A DNA stretch of 64,000 nucleotides from Actinopolyspora mortivallis DSM 44261 (GTDB lineage Bacteria; Actinomycetota; Actinomycetes; Mycobacteriales; Pseudonocardiaceae), in contig NZ_KB913024.1 of the NCBI RefSeq assembly GCF_000384035.1, positions 1,317,655 to 1,381,654 of the forward strand. Reading direction: 5' to 3'. The notes beneath the pieces are model-generated. The model was not told where the DNA came from. It did not search any database and worked only from the letters and a program-made list of their open reading frames with translations. Positions 56,211-64,000 of this stretch are shown piece by piece; within the stretch, counting starts at the first letter, position 1, and each line of letters starts with the position of its first letter. Both the position numbers and the translations under genes were made by a program.

Positions 56211-56242
56211 CTGTCCTCAATCCCTCGTCGAGCGATACCTGC

Positions 56243-56405
56243 GCCGCAGCCGGTCTCCTGGCTTCCGGATCCTCGTGTCCCGCGCTGCCTTCCCGGCGCT
56301 TCGGCCAGTGGCGTCGTTGGTGCGGGGACACTCCCCGGTCACAGTGGCGAGGACCACGCCGGACTCTCACCGGCTTCCCGAGCACTGCGGCGAGCAACGA
56401 AGCTA
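56243..56405 (-). ncRNA. Cobalamin riboswitch
   Basis: On the - strand the conserved pieces occur in order: GGGAAGCCGGTGAGAGTCCGG, a GCCACTGTGACCGGG block, GACGCCACTGGCC, CGCCGGGAAGGC and the B12 box GCCAGGAGACC (56262-56252). This is the standard core of the B12 aptamer. It ends just ahead of the BtuF-like gene at 56210, where it can occlude the ribosome site or terminate transcription when adenosylcobalamin binds. Confidence rests on motif order, not on a covariance search. Confidence 0.92.
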
Positions 56406-56567
56406 CACGGTCGAAGCGTGGTGGTGGACCGTCTCATGACATACCCCACTCGCGCACTCGTGCCGTGGTCCGTGCCGGCTCCGGGCGGTGGTGGCGCTCG
56501 GCGAACGGTGGGGCGCCCGGCTCCGCCGGGGGAGGGGCCTGGGTGTTCGACCGAGTTCCGGGCTCGG

Positions 56568-57227
56568 TCACCAGGGGTGTACGCCGCCGTAGAAGGTGTT
56601 CGCGTCGAGTCGGTACGTCCTGCGCATGACCCTGTCCGGGTTGTCGCCGGTGTTGCCCTCGATCAGGGTGACGCTGTCACCCCGGATCTTCTCGACCACG
56701 CCGATGTGGTGACTGGAGGTGGGAGTCCGCGGGCCGGTACCGAACAGCAGCACGTCACCCGGTCGGGCCTCCTCCAGCCGCGCGCTGTCGTAGGCCGTGC
56801 CCTCACTCCGTCCTGTGGTGTAGACGTCGCCGGTGAAGGCGAAGTCCTCGGTCTCGACGTCCACGCCCGCCCGTTCCCAGGTCGACATGGCGAACAGCGC
56901 ACACCAGGGCACGCACTGCTCGGAGTACGCGTGGCAGTTCCTGCCGACCTCCTCGGTGCCGAGTTCCGCCCGTGCCGCCGTGACGATCTCGTCCCGCACG
57001 GTTCCGGGAGCGGCCGTGATCACCGGCGCTCTCGTGCCGTCCGAGGGGGTCTCGGTCGGGGAGGGCGCGAGCACGGCAACCGTGGTCGCGACCATCACCA
57101 CCAGGCTCGTCAGCACGCCCAGCACTGTTGCGCTCCGGTGGAACCGGTGTGCGGCCGGGTCTCCGCTCCGATCGCCACGTTGAGTCACCGTCGGGCTCCT
57201 CGCGCTTGGTGCTGACGGGGTCACCAC
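56568..57227 (-). CDS. Secreted CHAP-domain amidase/peptidase
   Basis: 219 residues. A single N-terminal hydrophobic stretch (SATVLGVLTSLVVMVATTVAVLAP) acts as signal or anchor. From about residue 80 the CHAP domain shows VGRNCHAYSEQCVPWCALFAMSTW (candidate Cys nucleophile), RPGDVLLFGTG, SSHHIGVVEKI with the His, and TLIEGNTG. Such proteins cut peptidoglycan cross-links. It is monocistronic on the - strand and separated from the riboswitch by about 160 bases. Confidence 0.8.
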   Translation of the reverse strand: MVTPSAPSARSPTVTQRGDRSGDPAAHRFHRSATVLGVLTSLVVMVATTVAVLAPSPTETPSDGTRAPVITAAPGTVRDEIVTAARAELGTEEVGRNCHAYSEQCVPWCALFAMSTWERAGVDVETEDFAFTGDVYTTGRSEGTAYDSARLEEARPGDVLLFGTGPRTPTSSHHIGVVEKIRGDSVTLIEGNTGDNPDRVMRRTYRLDANTFYGGVHPW

Positions 57228-57556
57228 CCGAGGTACCCTGTCCCCCGGCGGTGGTAAGCATCAGTGACGTACACCGGACACGCCACAGGCCGGTCATGGC
57301 GCCGATCGGTGTCTCCGCTGCGAACACCCCAGGCGGTGGGGATCACCGTCCGTACTTCCTCGAGAGCTGTCGCAGCATCATCACACCCGGCTGGCAATCC
57401 GACGGACCTCCGTCCGGAGACGGGGTTCCGCGACTGTTCGTGCCCTGCCTCAGGGGTGGCCGGGCCGGGGAGCACGTGTGTCTCCGAGAGCGGCAGGCGA
57501 CAGCGAACGGGTTCGCCGGTCTCTTCACCCGGTCCTCGGCGGAACCGGACTCGCGA
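57228..57556. other. Noncoding region
   Basis: About 330 bases between the CHAP gene and the GT87 terminator with no gene I can support. Long GC-rich frames crossing it are antisense to the GT87 gene and lack family similarity. It should hold the CHAP gene promoter. Confidence 0.4.
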
Positions 57557-57584
57557 GGGCGCACCCGAAGCCGCGGGTGCGCCC
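57557..57584. terminator. Hairpin terminator after the GT87 gene
   Basis: GGGCGCACCC (57557-57566) pairs perfectly with GGGTGCGCCC (57575-57584) around eight bases. It lies eight bases beyond the stop of the - strand glycosyltransferase. Confidence 0.7.
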
Positions 57585-57591
57585 GGAGCGG

Positions 57592-58866
57592 CTAGGCTCG
57601 GACCGTTCCGGAGGTACGGGAACGGTTCGCCTGCCAGGCCGTCAGCAGCGACAGCAGCACCGCGAGAACGACGTAGGCGTTGCCCACGAGCTGCTGCGGC
57701 AGCCAGGGCATGTTCTCGTTGGCCAGCGCGGTGAACGGTAGCCTCCTGGCCGCGACGACGATCACCACGGCGAGGGCCAACCGGCTGAGGCTGCGGCACC
57801 GCACGGCGGATCCGAGCAGGATCAGCAGCCCGGGGATCACCCAGACCCAGTTGCTCGTCCAGGACGTCGGTGAGGCCAGCAGCGAGAACAGTCCGGTCAA
57901 CGTCATCGCCACCGGCGGGTCGACCCGTCCGAGGGTGCGCGCGAGTATCACGAGCAACCCGAGGCATATGCCAGCCCAGATCCCGTACTGCAACCATGGC
58001 TGCGGATCCAGCCGCGCGAGCATTCCCAGGATCGACTGGTTGGTGTCGGCCGCGTGCCCCGCCACGGAGGAGGCCGGGCCGTGGCGGAACCAGTATTCCA
58101 CCGAGGCTTCGAAGTCGACCACGAACCCCAGCAGCGTGCAGACCACCGCGGTGACCGCGCTGACCAGCGCTGCTCGAAAGTCCCTGCGGAACAGGAAGAA
58201 CAGCAGGAACGCAGCGGGCATGAGCTTGGTCGCGGCGGCGACACCCACCAGCAGTCCGCGTGGCCAGCGCGGGTTCGGTACCAGACAGTCCGCGGCCACC
58301 AGGCCCATCAGCACGAGGTTGATCTGCCCCTGGGTGAAGCACGCGGCGACGGGATGCAACCACAGTGTGCACGCGAGCGCCACGGCCGCGACCGCCAACA
58401 CGCCGCGCGGGCCCACGGCGGGCCAGCGGTGTCGCACGACCAGGTAGAGCGTCGTGCCGATGGCCGCCGCGTCAGCGGCCCACATCAAAAACGCGCCCAC
58501 CGCGGCCGGTGGCAGGGCGAACGGGCTCAACGGCAGCAGCGCGAACGGGGGATACACCCAGGGCAGCTTGGTGCCGTTCCGCAGCGGTGCCCAGTTCTCG
58601 ACGATGTCGCCGCCGGACAGCCAGGTGTGTACCGCCCAGCGGTAGACCTCGAAATCACCCCGGAGGTGGGGCCCCTCGCTCCCCCAGTGGAGGAAGGGCA
58701 GCAGCACCTGCCACACCGAGAACGCCAGTAGCGGTACCGAGGCGCCGAGGAGGACACGCGGGTACCGCCTCACCAGTGCCTGCGGCCATCCCCCCGAGAA
58801 GCCCTTCGAAGCCGACGTTTCGGGAACGACCGATGGCCTCGTGGAAGTGTGCTTCGAAGATGCCAC
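57592..58866 (-). CDS. GT87-family integral membrane glycosyltransferase (DUF2029)
   Basis: 424 residues with about nine membrane segments. Early GDFEVYRWAVHTWLSGGDIVENWAP contains the acidic loop of polyprenyl-phosphate-mannose-dependent alpha-mannosyltransferases. PWVYPPFALLPLSPFALPP, TQGQINLVLMGLVAADCL and LLVGVAAATKLMPAAFLLFFL are typical GT87 helices. It would add mannose or a related sugar to a cell-envelope glycan at the outer membrane face. It is transcribed divergently from htpG, with about 285 bases between them. Confidence 0.85.
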   Translation of the reverse strand: MASSKHTSTRPSVVPETSASKGFSGGWPQALVRRYPRVLLGASVPLLAFSVWQVLLPFLHWGSEGPHLRGDFEVYRWAVHTWLSGGDIVENWAPLRNGTKLPWVYPPFALLPLSPFALPPAAVGAFLMWAADAAAIGTTLYLVVRHRWPAVGPRGVLAVAAVALACTLWLHPVAACFTQGQINLVLMGLVAADCLVPNPRWPRGLLVGVAAATKLMPAAFLLFFLFRRDFRAALVSAVTAVVCTLLGFVVDFEASVEYWFRHGPASSVAGHAADTNQSILGMLARLDPQPWLQYGIWAGICLGLLVILARTLGRVDPPVAMTLTGLFSLLASPTSWTSNWVWVIPGLLILLGSAVRCRSLSRLALAVVIVVAARRLPFTALANENMPWLPQQLVGNAYVVLAVLLSLLTAWQANRSRTSGTVRA

Positions 58867-59150
58867 TTCGCCATTCGATCACACTGTTCCCGAGTGGGAA
58901 CCGAAGGTGGCCCGAACCCGGGCGTGGTGTCCGCCGACAGGCCCGGAACGCCACGAGAACGACCGATTCCAGCCCTTTGTCGGAGTGATCCGCTGGTTCC
59001 GCTGCCGCTCGGGTGACCGGTATGGGTGCGGCGTCACAGCTGTCCTGGCGGGATGAGTGTCGCCCTCGCACGGGGTCCTATGATCCTGGCCGTGCTGGTG
59101 TCGTCGTTCGGGACGACGTGTGGGAACCGTTGTTTCGGGAAAGGGGATCA

Positions 59151-61061
59151 GTGAGTACACAGGCGGAAACGTTCGAATTTCAGGCGGAATCCCGCAGATT
59201 GTTGCAGTTGATGGTCCACGCCATCTACTCGAACAAGGACACGTTCCTGCGCGAGCTCGTTTCCAACGCCTCGGACGCGCTCGACAAGCTGCGACTGGAG
59301 TCCTTCCGGGACAAGGACCTGGAGGTGGACACCTCCGATCTGCACATTCTGATCGAAACCGACAGGCAGAACCGCACGTTGACGGTGCGCGACAACGGTA
59401 TCGGGATGTCGCGTGACGAGGTCCAGGAGCTCATCGGCACGATCGCGAAGTCGGGCACGGCCGAGCTGTTGCAGCGGTTGAAGGAGACCAACGACGGCGC
59501 GGCCGCCCGGGAACTCATCGGCCAGTTCGGGCTGGGGTTCTACGCCAGTTTCATGGTCGCCGACAGGGTGACCCTGCTGACCCGCCGGGCCGGGGAGAAC
59601 ACCGGCACCCGATGGGAGTCGACCGGCGAGGGGACCTACACCCTCGAGACGGTCGACGAGGCCCCGCAGGGTACGGCGGTGACGCTGCACCTGAAGGCCG
59701 AGGACCAGGAAGACAGCCTGCTCGACTACACCGACAGCACGACGATCACCGACATCGTCAAGCGCTACTCCGACTTCATCTCGTGGCCCATCCGAATGGA
59801 GGTCGAACGCACCGACTCCGAGGGCGAAACCACGCGGCAGGTCGAGACGATCAACTCGATGAAGGCGCTCTGGGCACGTCCCAAGGAGGAGGTGGCCGAG
59901 CAGGAGTACCACGAGTTCTACAAGCACATCAGCCACGACTGGAACACCCCGCTGGAGACGATCCACCTGCGGGCCGAGGGCACGATCGAGTACCAGGCGC
60001 TGCTGTTCATCCCCTCGGTCGCTCCCTTCGACCTGTTCACCCGTGACCACAAGCGCGGCGTCCAGCTCTACGTCAAGCGTGTGTTCATCATGGACGACTG
60101 CGAGGAGCTCCTGCCGGAGTACCTGCGCTTCGTCAAGGGCGTGGTGGACGCGCAGGACCTCTCGCTCAACGTCTCGCGGGAGATCCTGCAGCAGGACCGT
60201 CAGATCCAGATGATGCGCAGACGTCTGGTCAAGAAGGTCCTGTCCACGGTCAGGGACATGATGGGCCAGGACCGGGACCGCTACGCGAAGTTCTGGGACC
60301 AGTTCGGTCAGGTCGTCAAGGAGGGGCTGCTCAACGACGTCGACAACCGTGACCAGATCCTGGAGATCGCCTCCTTCGAGTCCACCCACGATCCGGAGAA
60401 CAGGACGACGCTGCGTGAGTACATCGAGCGGATGAAGGAGGGCCAGGACAGCATCTACTACATCACCGGCAGCTCGCGGTCCAAGGTCGAGAACTCCCCG
60501 CACATCGAGGCTTTCCGGGACAAGGGTGTGGAGGTGCTGCTGCTGACCGACCCGGTCGACGAGATGTGGGTGGAGTCGGTCCCCGAGTTCGACGGTAAGC
60601 CGTTCCGGTCGATCGCCAAGGGGCAGGTCGATCTCGACGAGAAGGACGAGGACGGCGAGGACGGCGAGCGGGCACAGCGGGAGCAGGAGTTCTCCGAGGT
60701 GCTGTCCTGGATGACGACCAAGCTCTCCGACGACGTGAAGGAAGTGCGGCTGTCCTCGCGGTTGAGCACCTCACCGGCCTGCGTGGTCAGCGACAGCAAC
60801 GACATGGGGCCGACCCTGGAGAAGATGTACCGCGCCATGGGCCACGAGGTGCCGCCGGTGAAACGCATCCTCGAGGTCAATCCCGACCACCCCCTCGTGC
60901 GAGGGATGCGCGAGTCCTACGAGAAGAACGGCCAGAGCCAGGAGCTGGAGGAGACGGCCGAACTCCTCCACGGCATGGCACTGCTGGCCGAGGGCGGTGA
61001 GCTCCGGGAACCGGCGCAGTTCACCAGCCTGCTGGCCAACAGGCTCGCCAGGACGCTGTGA
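59151..61061 (+). CDS. htpG: Molecular chaperone HtpG (Hsp90)
   Basis: 636 residues from the GTG at 59151 (AAAGGGGA upstream). The GHKL ATPase domain has [28 protein letters not shown], and [16 protein letters not shown]. The middle domain has [27 protein letters not shown] and [16 protein letters not shown]; the C-terminal dimer part ends with ANRLARTL. Length matches bacterial HtpG. It folds or activates clients and, in some bacteria, supports biosynthetic enzymes or CRISPR function; no such link is shown here. Confidence 0.96.
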
Positions 61062-61073
61062 CCACTTCCGCCC

Positions 61074-61111
61074 CGTCGGGGTCGGAAAGCGACCGCTCTC
61101 CGGCCCCGACG
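61074..61111. terminator. Possible htpG terminator
   Basis: CGTCGGGG (61074-61081) pairs with CCCCGACG (61104-61111) across a 22-base loop that itself can form a small stem. It starts 12 bases after the htpG stop. Confidence 0.4.
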
Positions 61112-61267
61112 AGCGGGGAGCTGGGGACCCGAGAGGTGGATCCCGCCCCGGTGTGGATCTCGTGCGCCCACCGGTGGTGAGCGTGCTCCGTCGGGTGAGA
61201 CGGTAGTTCTGCGTGAGGGTGTGCTGGGTGATGACGCCCGCTCAACTGCCCCCGGCGGCCGGGCCGT

Positions 61268-62590
61268 TCACGGGGTTTCCCGCGAGGAACCGAGTCCTTG
61301 GGGATCGATCGTGGTGGCGGCCTCGCGGTCCGGTTCGTCGCTGAAGGCCCTGCGGGCTCCCGCTCTCACCAGCTCGAGCTGGGCCTCGACGGCGGGGGCG
61401 CGGTAGCTCGGAACGGTCTCCAGCAAGCCTCGAAGCAGCGCCAACAGCCGCCGGGAGACCTGTAGCGAACCCGCTCCGAATTGGCGGGTCTCGTCGAGGG
61501 CCAGACTCAGGTAGTCCTCCCAGGAAGGTGTTCGCGACCGGAACCGGGCGCGGCCCTCCGTGTCGTGCACCACGTCGGCTCCGAGACGGCGGTGCGCGAG
61601 GATCCGCAGCAGGACTTCGATCTGGTTGAGCGTCTGCGTCGCGGTGGTGGGGTCGTTGACCCCCGGAGACAGTGCCTTGACGGAGATGTCAGCGAGCAAC
61701 CGGAAAGCGAAGGCGGGATCCTGCTCCACGGACCGCTCGTCACCGACCACGATCGAGGACTCAAGCTCTTCCGCCTCGAGTGCCCCCGCACGTCCGTGGA
61801 CCCGAAAGAGCGGGTCGCCGGGGACGAGGGGGTCCCCGACAGCGGGCACCAGCTCGATCACCGCCTCGGCCTCGGTTGCCAACGACACCAGGTCCTGCCG
61901 GTCCACACTCTGAAGCACGCCGGGTTCGCCACGGTAGGTGATCACACGGGAGTCCTCCGGAAGGGGAAGGGGATCGCGCTCGCCGGCCTCGTCGGCTCCC
62001 GCAGGTTCGGGATAGGCGCGTTCGATCACCTTGCGTGCCTCCCGACCGAGCTCGCTCACCACCGAGGCCACACGCAGCCCGGAGGTCGTGTTGGTGATCA
62101 GCCGCAGGAACATGAACATGCTCGCCAGCAGCAGCACCAGGGCGATCGAGATCGAGTTGTGGGGCACGAAGCCGGGGTTCTCCGCGCGGCCGACCGCGCT
62201 CAGCACCAGCAGCGAGTACAGGAAAGTGGCGACGAAGGTGCCAAGCGCCAGCTGGGTGACCGGATCCCGCAGGAACAACAACAGCATCCGGGGGGAGAAC
62301 TGGCTCGATCCGAACTGCACCGCCACCAGCAGGATGGAGAAGACGAAGCCGGTGAAGGTGATCATCCCACCCGCCAACGAGCCAAGCAGGCTACGGGCAG
62401 CCTCCGGGTCGAAGGCGATGGCCGTCAACTCCGTGGCCCCGTCAACGACCGGGAACACGATCCCGGCCGTGATCGCCAGCACCGCGAACACGGCAGGCAC
62501 AACCCAGATCCTGTTACGCAGGTGCTCCGCGAGGCGCATGCGCATGCGCCACACCCGGAGCGGGATCCTGTGCGGCGATTCTCGGTTCAC
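61268..62590 (-). CDS. DUF2254 membrane protein
   Basis: 440 residues. Four hydrophobic segments lie in the first 170 residues (IWVVPAVFAVLAITAGIVF, MITFTGFVFSILLVAV, LALGTFVATFLYSLLVLSAV, ISIALVLLLASMFMFLRLI). The first loop has SSQFSPRMLLLFLRD, the signature of DUF2254. The C-terminal half is cytosolic with DISVKALSPGVNDPTTATQTLNQIEVLLRILAHR. Function is unknown. It ends convergent to htpG and stands alone. Confidence 0.85.
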   Translation of the reverse strand: MNRESPHRIPLRVWRMRMRLAEHLRNRIWVVPAVFAVLAITAGIVFPVVDGATELTAIAFDPEAARSLLGSLAGGMITFTGFVFSILLVAVQFGSSQFSPRMLLLFLRDPVTQLALGTFVATFLYSLLVLSAVGRAENPGFVPHNSISIALVLLLASMFMFLRLITNTTSGLRVASVVSELGREARKVIERAYPEPAGADEAGERDPLPLPEDSRVITYRGEPGVLQSVDRQDLVSLATEAEAVIELVPAVGDPLVPGDPLFRVHGRAGALEAEELESSIVVGDERSVEQDPAFAFRLLADISVKALSPGVNDPTTATQTLNQIEVLLRILAHRRLGADVVHDTEGRARFRSRTPSWEDYLSLALDETRQFGAGSLQVSRRLLALLRGLLETVPSYRAPAVEAQLELVRAGARRAFSDEPDREAATTIDPQGLGSSRETP

Positions 62591-62689
62591 CGGGCCCCGG
62601 CCCTCCTACGTCCTGGCGACGGGAGCACGCCCCCGAGGAGCGTCCCGATCCCGTCAGTGTCCCTCGGAGGGGCCGTCTTCGCGCGGTGT

Positions 62690-62893
62690 GCTCCCCCGAG
62701 CGGGCGACAAGCACGTGCGCTTCCGGTGCGAGTCGAAAGCGCGAACCAGTTCGCCGAGTGCCCGGTGGCATCCGGTGAACCACAGTTCGACACGCCTCGG
62801 GTACTCGCGGAAGTAGGCGGTAGACGGACGCGGTCGGGATGCCCGCACGCTCGCCGATCGTCTTGAGGGCGGCGACTCGTATGAAACGACTTT
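62690..62893 (-). pseudogene. TetR-family regulator fragment
   Basis: On the - strand, RVAALKTIGERAGIPTASVY is the HTH of a TetR repressor. Continuation as YFREYPRRVELWFTGCHRALGELVRAF needs a change of frame near 62815. There is no start or ligand domain. It lies directly downstream of an intact TetR gene in the same direction but is unlike it in sequence, so it is a different decayed regulator. Confidence 0.4.
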
Positions 62894-62964
62894 GTTGCGG
62901 AGCCGATAAACGGATACTTACGGGTACGGTGCCGCGGTCCGAGTCGGATGCCGCCTTGTCGGCT

Positions 62965-63540
62965 TTATCTCACGAGAGCGTGGCGGACGAGGGTTTCGAG
63001 TGTGTCGTGGTCGGGTTCCTCTTCTCCGAAAATCACTTGCATTTGCAGTCCACATGTCAGAGTGCCGAGCATGCGGCCGGTTGTCGTACTGGTGCGGGAA
63101 ACGAGTGGTTCGGCGAACGCGTCATCCCAGGCGGCTGCGGTGGAGCGGAGACAGGGTCGATGCAGCGCGGCCCCGTAGAGGTTGTGTTCGGCGACGGTGC
63201 GTTCTCGTTGTTCGGTTGTTGAGGTCACGACGAAGTCCGCGAGCGCGGCGGAGAGGTCGGCATCCGGGGGAAGGTTCTGCTCCCATTCCCGTAACTGGGA
63301 CACGCTGTGACGAGCGACTTCCTTCATCGCGGCTTCGACGAGGTGGTCGATCCCCGTGAAGTAGTAGGTCGTGGATCCCAGGGGGACGCCGGTGGCTTCG
63401 GCCACCCTACGATGGGTGAGTGCTTCGATGCCGCCTTCGGCGATCAGTGTGATGGCTGCGCGTACGATCCGGGAGGGTCGGTCGTCGGAGGTGTTCCGCC
63501 CACGGCCCCGCTTGCGCGTAACCGCGTGATCTCTCCCCAT
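62965..63540 (-). CDS. TetR/AcrR-family transcriptional regulator
   Basis: 191 residues from the ATG at 63540, which follows AAAAGGAGAAACC; an upstream GTG at 63576 is less likely. The HTH is RIVRAAITLIAEGGIEALTHRRVAEATGVPLGSTTYYFTG, a good TetR pattern with the GSTTYYF recognition helix. The C-terminal ligand domain ends CGLQMQVIFGEEEPDHDTLETLVRHAL. The target is not evident: the nearest divergent sequence is only the partial transposase at the window edge. Confidence 0.85.
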   Translation of the reverse strand: MGRDHAVTRKRGRGRNTSDDRPSRIVRAAITLIAEGGIEALTHRRVAEATGVPLGSTTYYFTGIDHLVEAAMKEVARHSVSQLREWEQNLPPDADLSAALADFVVTSTTEQRERTVAEHNLYGAALHRPCLRSTAAAWDDAFAEPLVSRTSTTTGRMLGTLTCGLQMQVIFGEEEPDHDTLETLVRHALVR

Positions 63541-63675
63541 GTCTGGTTTCTCCTTTTCCGTCCGCGCTGTGTACACAGGCAGTTGCGTCGTGGCGGGGCG
63601 CGACCGCCGTCGGGGCGCTGGATCCGACGAGTCTTCCGCGGTTCGCCAAAAAAAGATTCGAGGTTACTGTGACAG

Positions 63676-64000
63676 ATGACCAGGGGATTGCCCAGAAGTT
63701 TGTTCGGTGGGGAGCGTTGCCGTCGCGGCACGCGGTCGGGTACTCGGGTGTTGACGTGCTTTTGGCAGGTTGTGCTGGGGCTACGCTGGTTCCGGGGCCG
63801 CCTGGCGCCGAGTCGGCTAGGACGGGATCACGGGGTCTCGCGGGCCACGAGCTATCGCTACCTGGATGAGGTCATCGCGGTGTTGGCCGCCCAAGCCCCG
63901 GGCCTCCGCCGGGTCCTGCAAACCGCTCAGGATCAGTCAGGAAGTGGGGTATGTGATCCACTATGGTATCCTGCTGATCTCAGCCAACCTGAGCGAGAGC
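63676..64000 (+). mobile_element. Partial transposase, N-terminal part (IS5-like)
   Basis: An ATG at 63676 opens a frame that runs off the window. The stretch RLGRDHGVSRATSYRYLDEV and then IAVLAAQAPGLRRVLQTAQD resembles the HTH region of IS5-family (DDE_Tnp_4) transposases. After about residue 86 the usual ...VILDGK... sequence is not found, so the gene may already be interrupted or frameshifted here. What lies beyond 64000 decides. Confidence 0.35.

Noticed and set aside
57221-58372. A 383-codon - strand frame overlapping the GT87 gene
   Set aside because: It has an Arg/Pro/Gly-rich composition without motifs and lies in a shifted frame of the clear GT87 membrane protein.
59148-60503. A 451-codon frame antisense to htpG
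   Set aside because: It mirrors the third-position GC bias of the real gene and has no family similarity; htpG on the + strand is unmistakable.

Overview
This window is high-GC actinomycete DNA. The gene families seen (FxLD-type lanthipeptide methyltransferase, DUF397/DUF5753 pair, PucR regulator, mycothiol-type DinB protein, GT87 membrane glycosyltransferase) and the GTG/TTG starts point to a Pseudonocardiales-like organism such as Actinopolyspora or Saccharopolyspora. That placement is inference. No rRNA or tRNA gene was recognised.

Region 1 (145-9363, + strand) looks like one end of a specialised-metabolite cluster. It holds a GNAT/MazG-like fusion, a GT4 glycosyltransferase, a methyltransferase, a nucleoside 2-deoxyribosyltransferase-family N-glycosidase, a second GT-B-like glycosyltransferase, two NDP-sugar SDR enzymes (one an RmlB-type 4,6-dehydratase) and a class II DAHP synthase. 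Together they could make a glycosylated nucleoside with a shikimate-derived part. Region 2 (9.6-12.1 kb) is a graveyard: ANTAR, AbrB-like, integrase, IS110 and XRE/DUF5753 remnants beside an intact DUF397 gene and a strong terminator.

Region 3 (12.2-26.1 kb) is a complete type I-E CRISPR-Cas locus on the - strand, cas3-cse1-cse2-cas7-cas5-cas6e-cas1-cas2. It has two arrays of 16 and about 23 repeats whose repeats differ in sequence but whose leaders are related. Array 1 abuts a truncated lanC, so the locus lies against the debris of an FxLD lanthipeptide cluster. Decayed and frameshifted copies of the same AbrB-like/integrase pair flank the whole locus (9.8-10.4 and 26.7-28.3 kb).

Region 4 (29.2-38.5 kb) carries a DinB-type protein, a 7-TM-like membrane protein, a decayed FAD oxidoreductase, and a + strand catabolic set: Baeyer-Villiger-type monooxygenase, alpha/beta hydrolase, amine oxidase, FAD oxidoreductase and PucR regulator. 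An IS982 element (38.56-39.55 kb) separates this from region 5 (39.5-50.8 kb, - strand). Region 5 is a five-gene operon for a PUFA-synthase-like lipid/polyketide: EF-hand protein, PfaD-like enoyl reductase, KS-AT-ACP-KR, a multi-dehydratase protein and an SDR reductase.

Region 6 (51-64 kb) has an FMO fragment, a frameshifted IS5-like element, a cobalamin-riboswitch-led BtuFCD-type ABC transporter with a FhuF-like Fe-S protein, a secreted CHAP protein, a GT87 glycosyltransferase, htpG, a DUF2254 membrane protein, TetR genes and a partial transposase at the edge.
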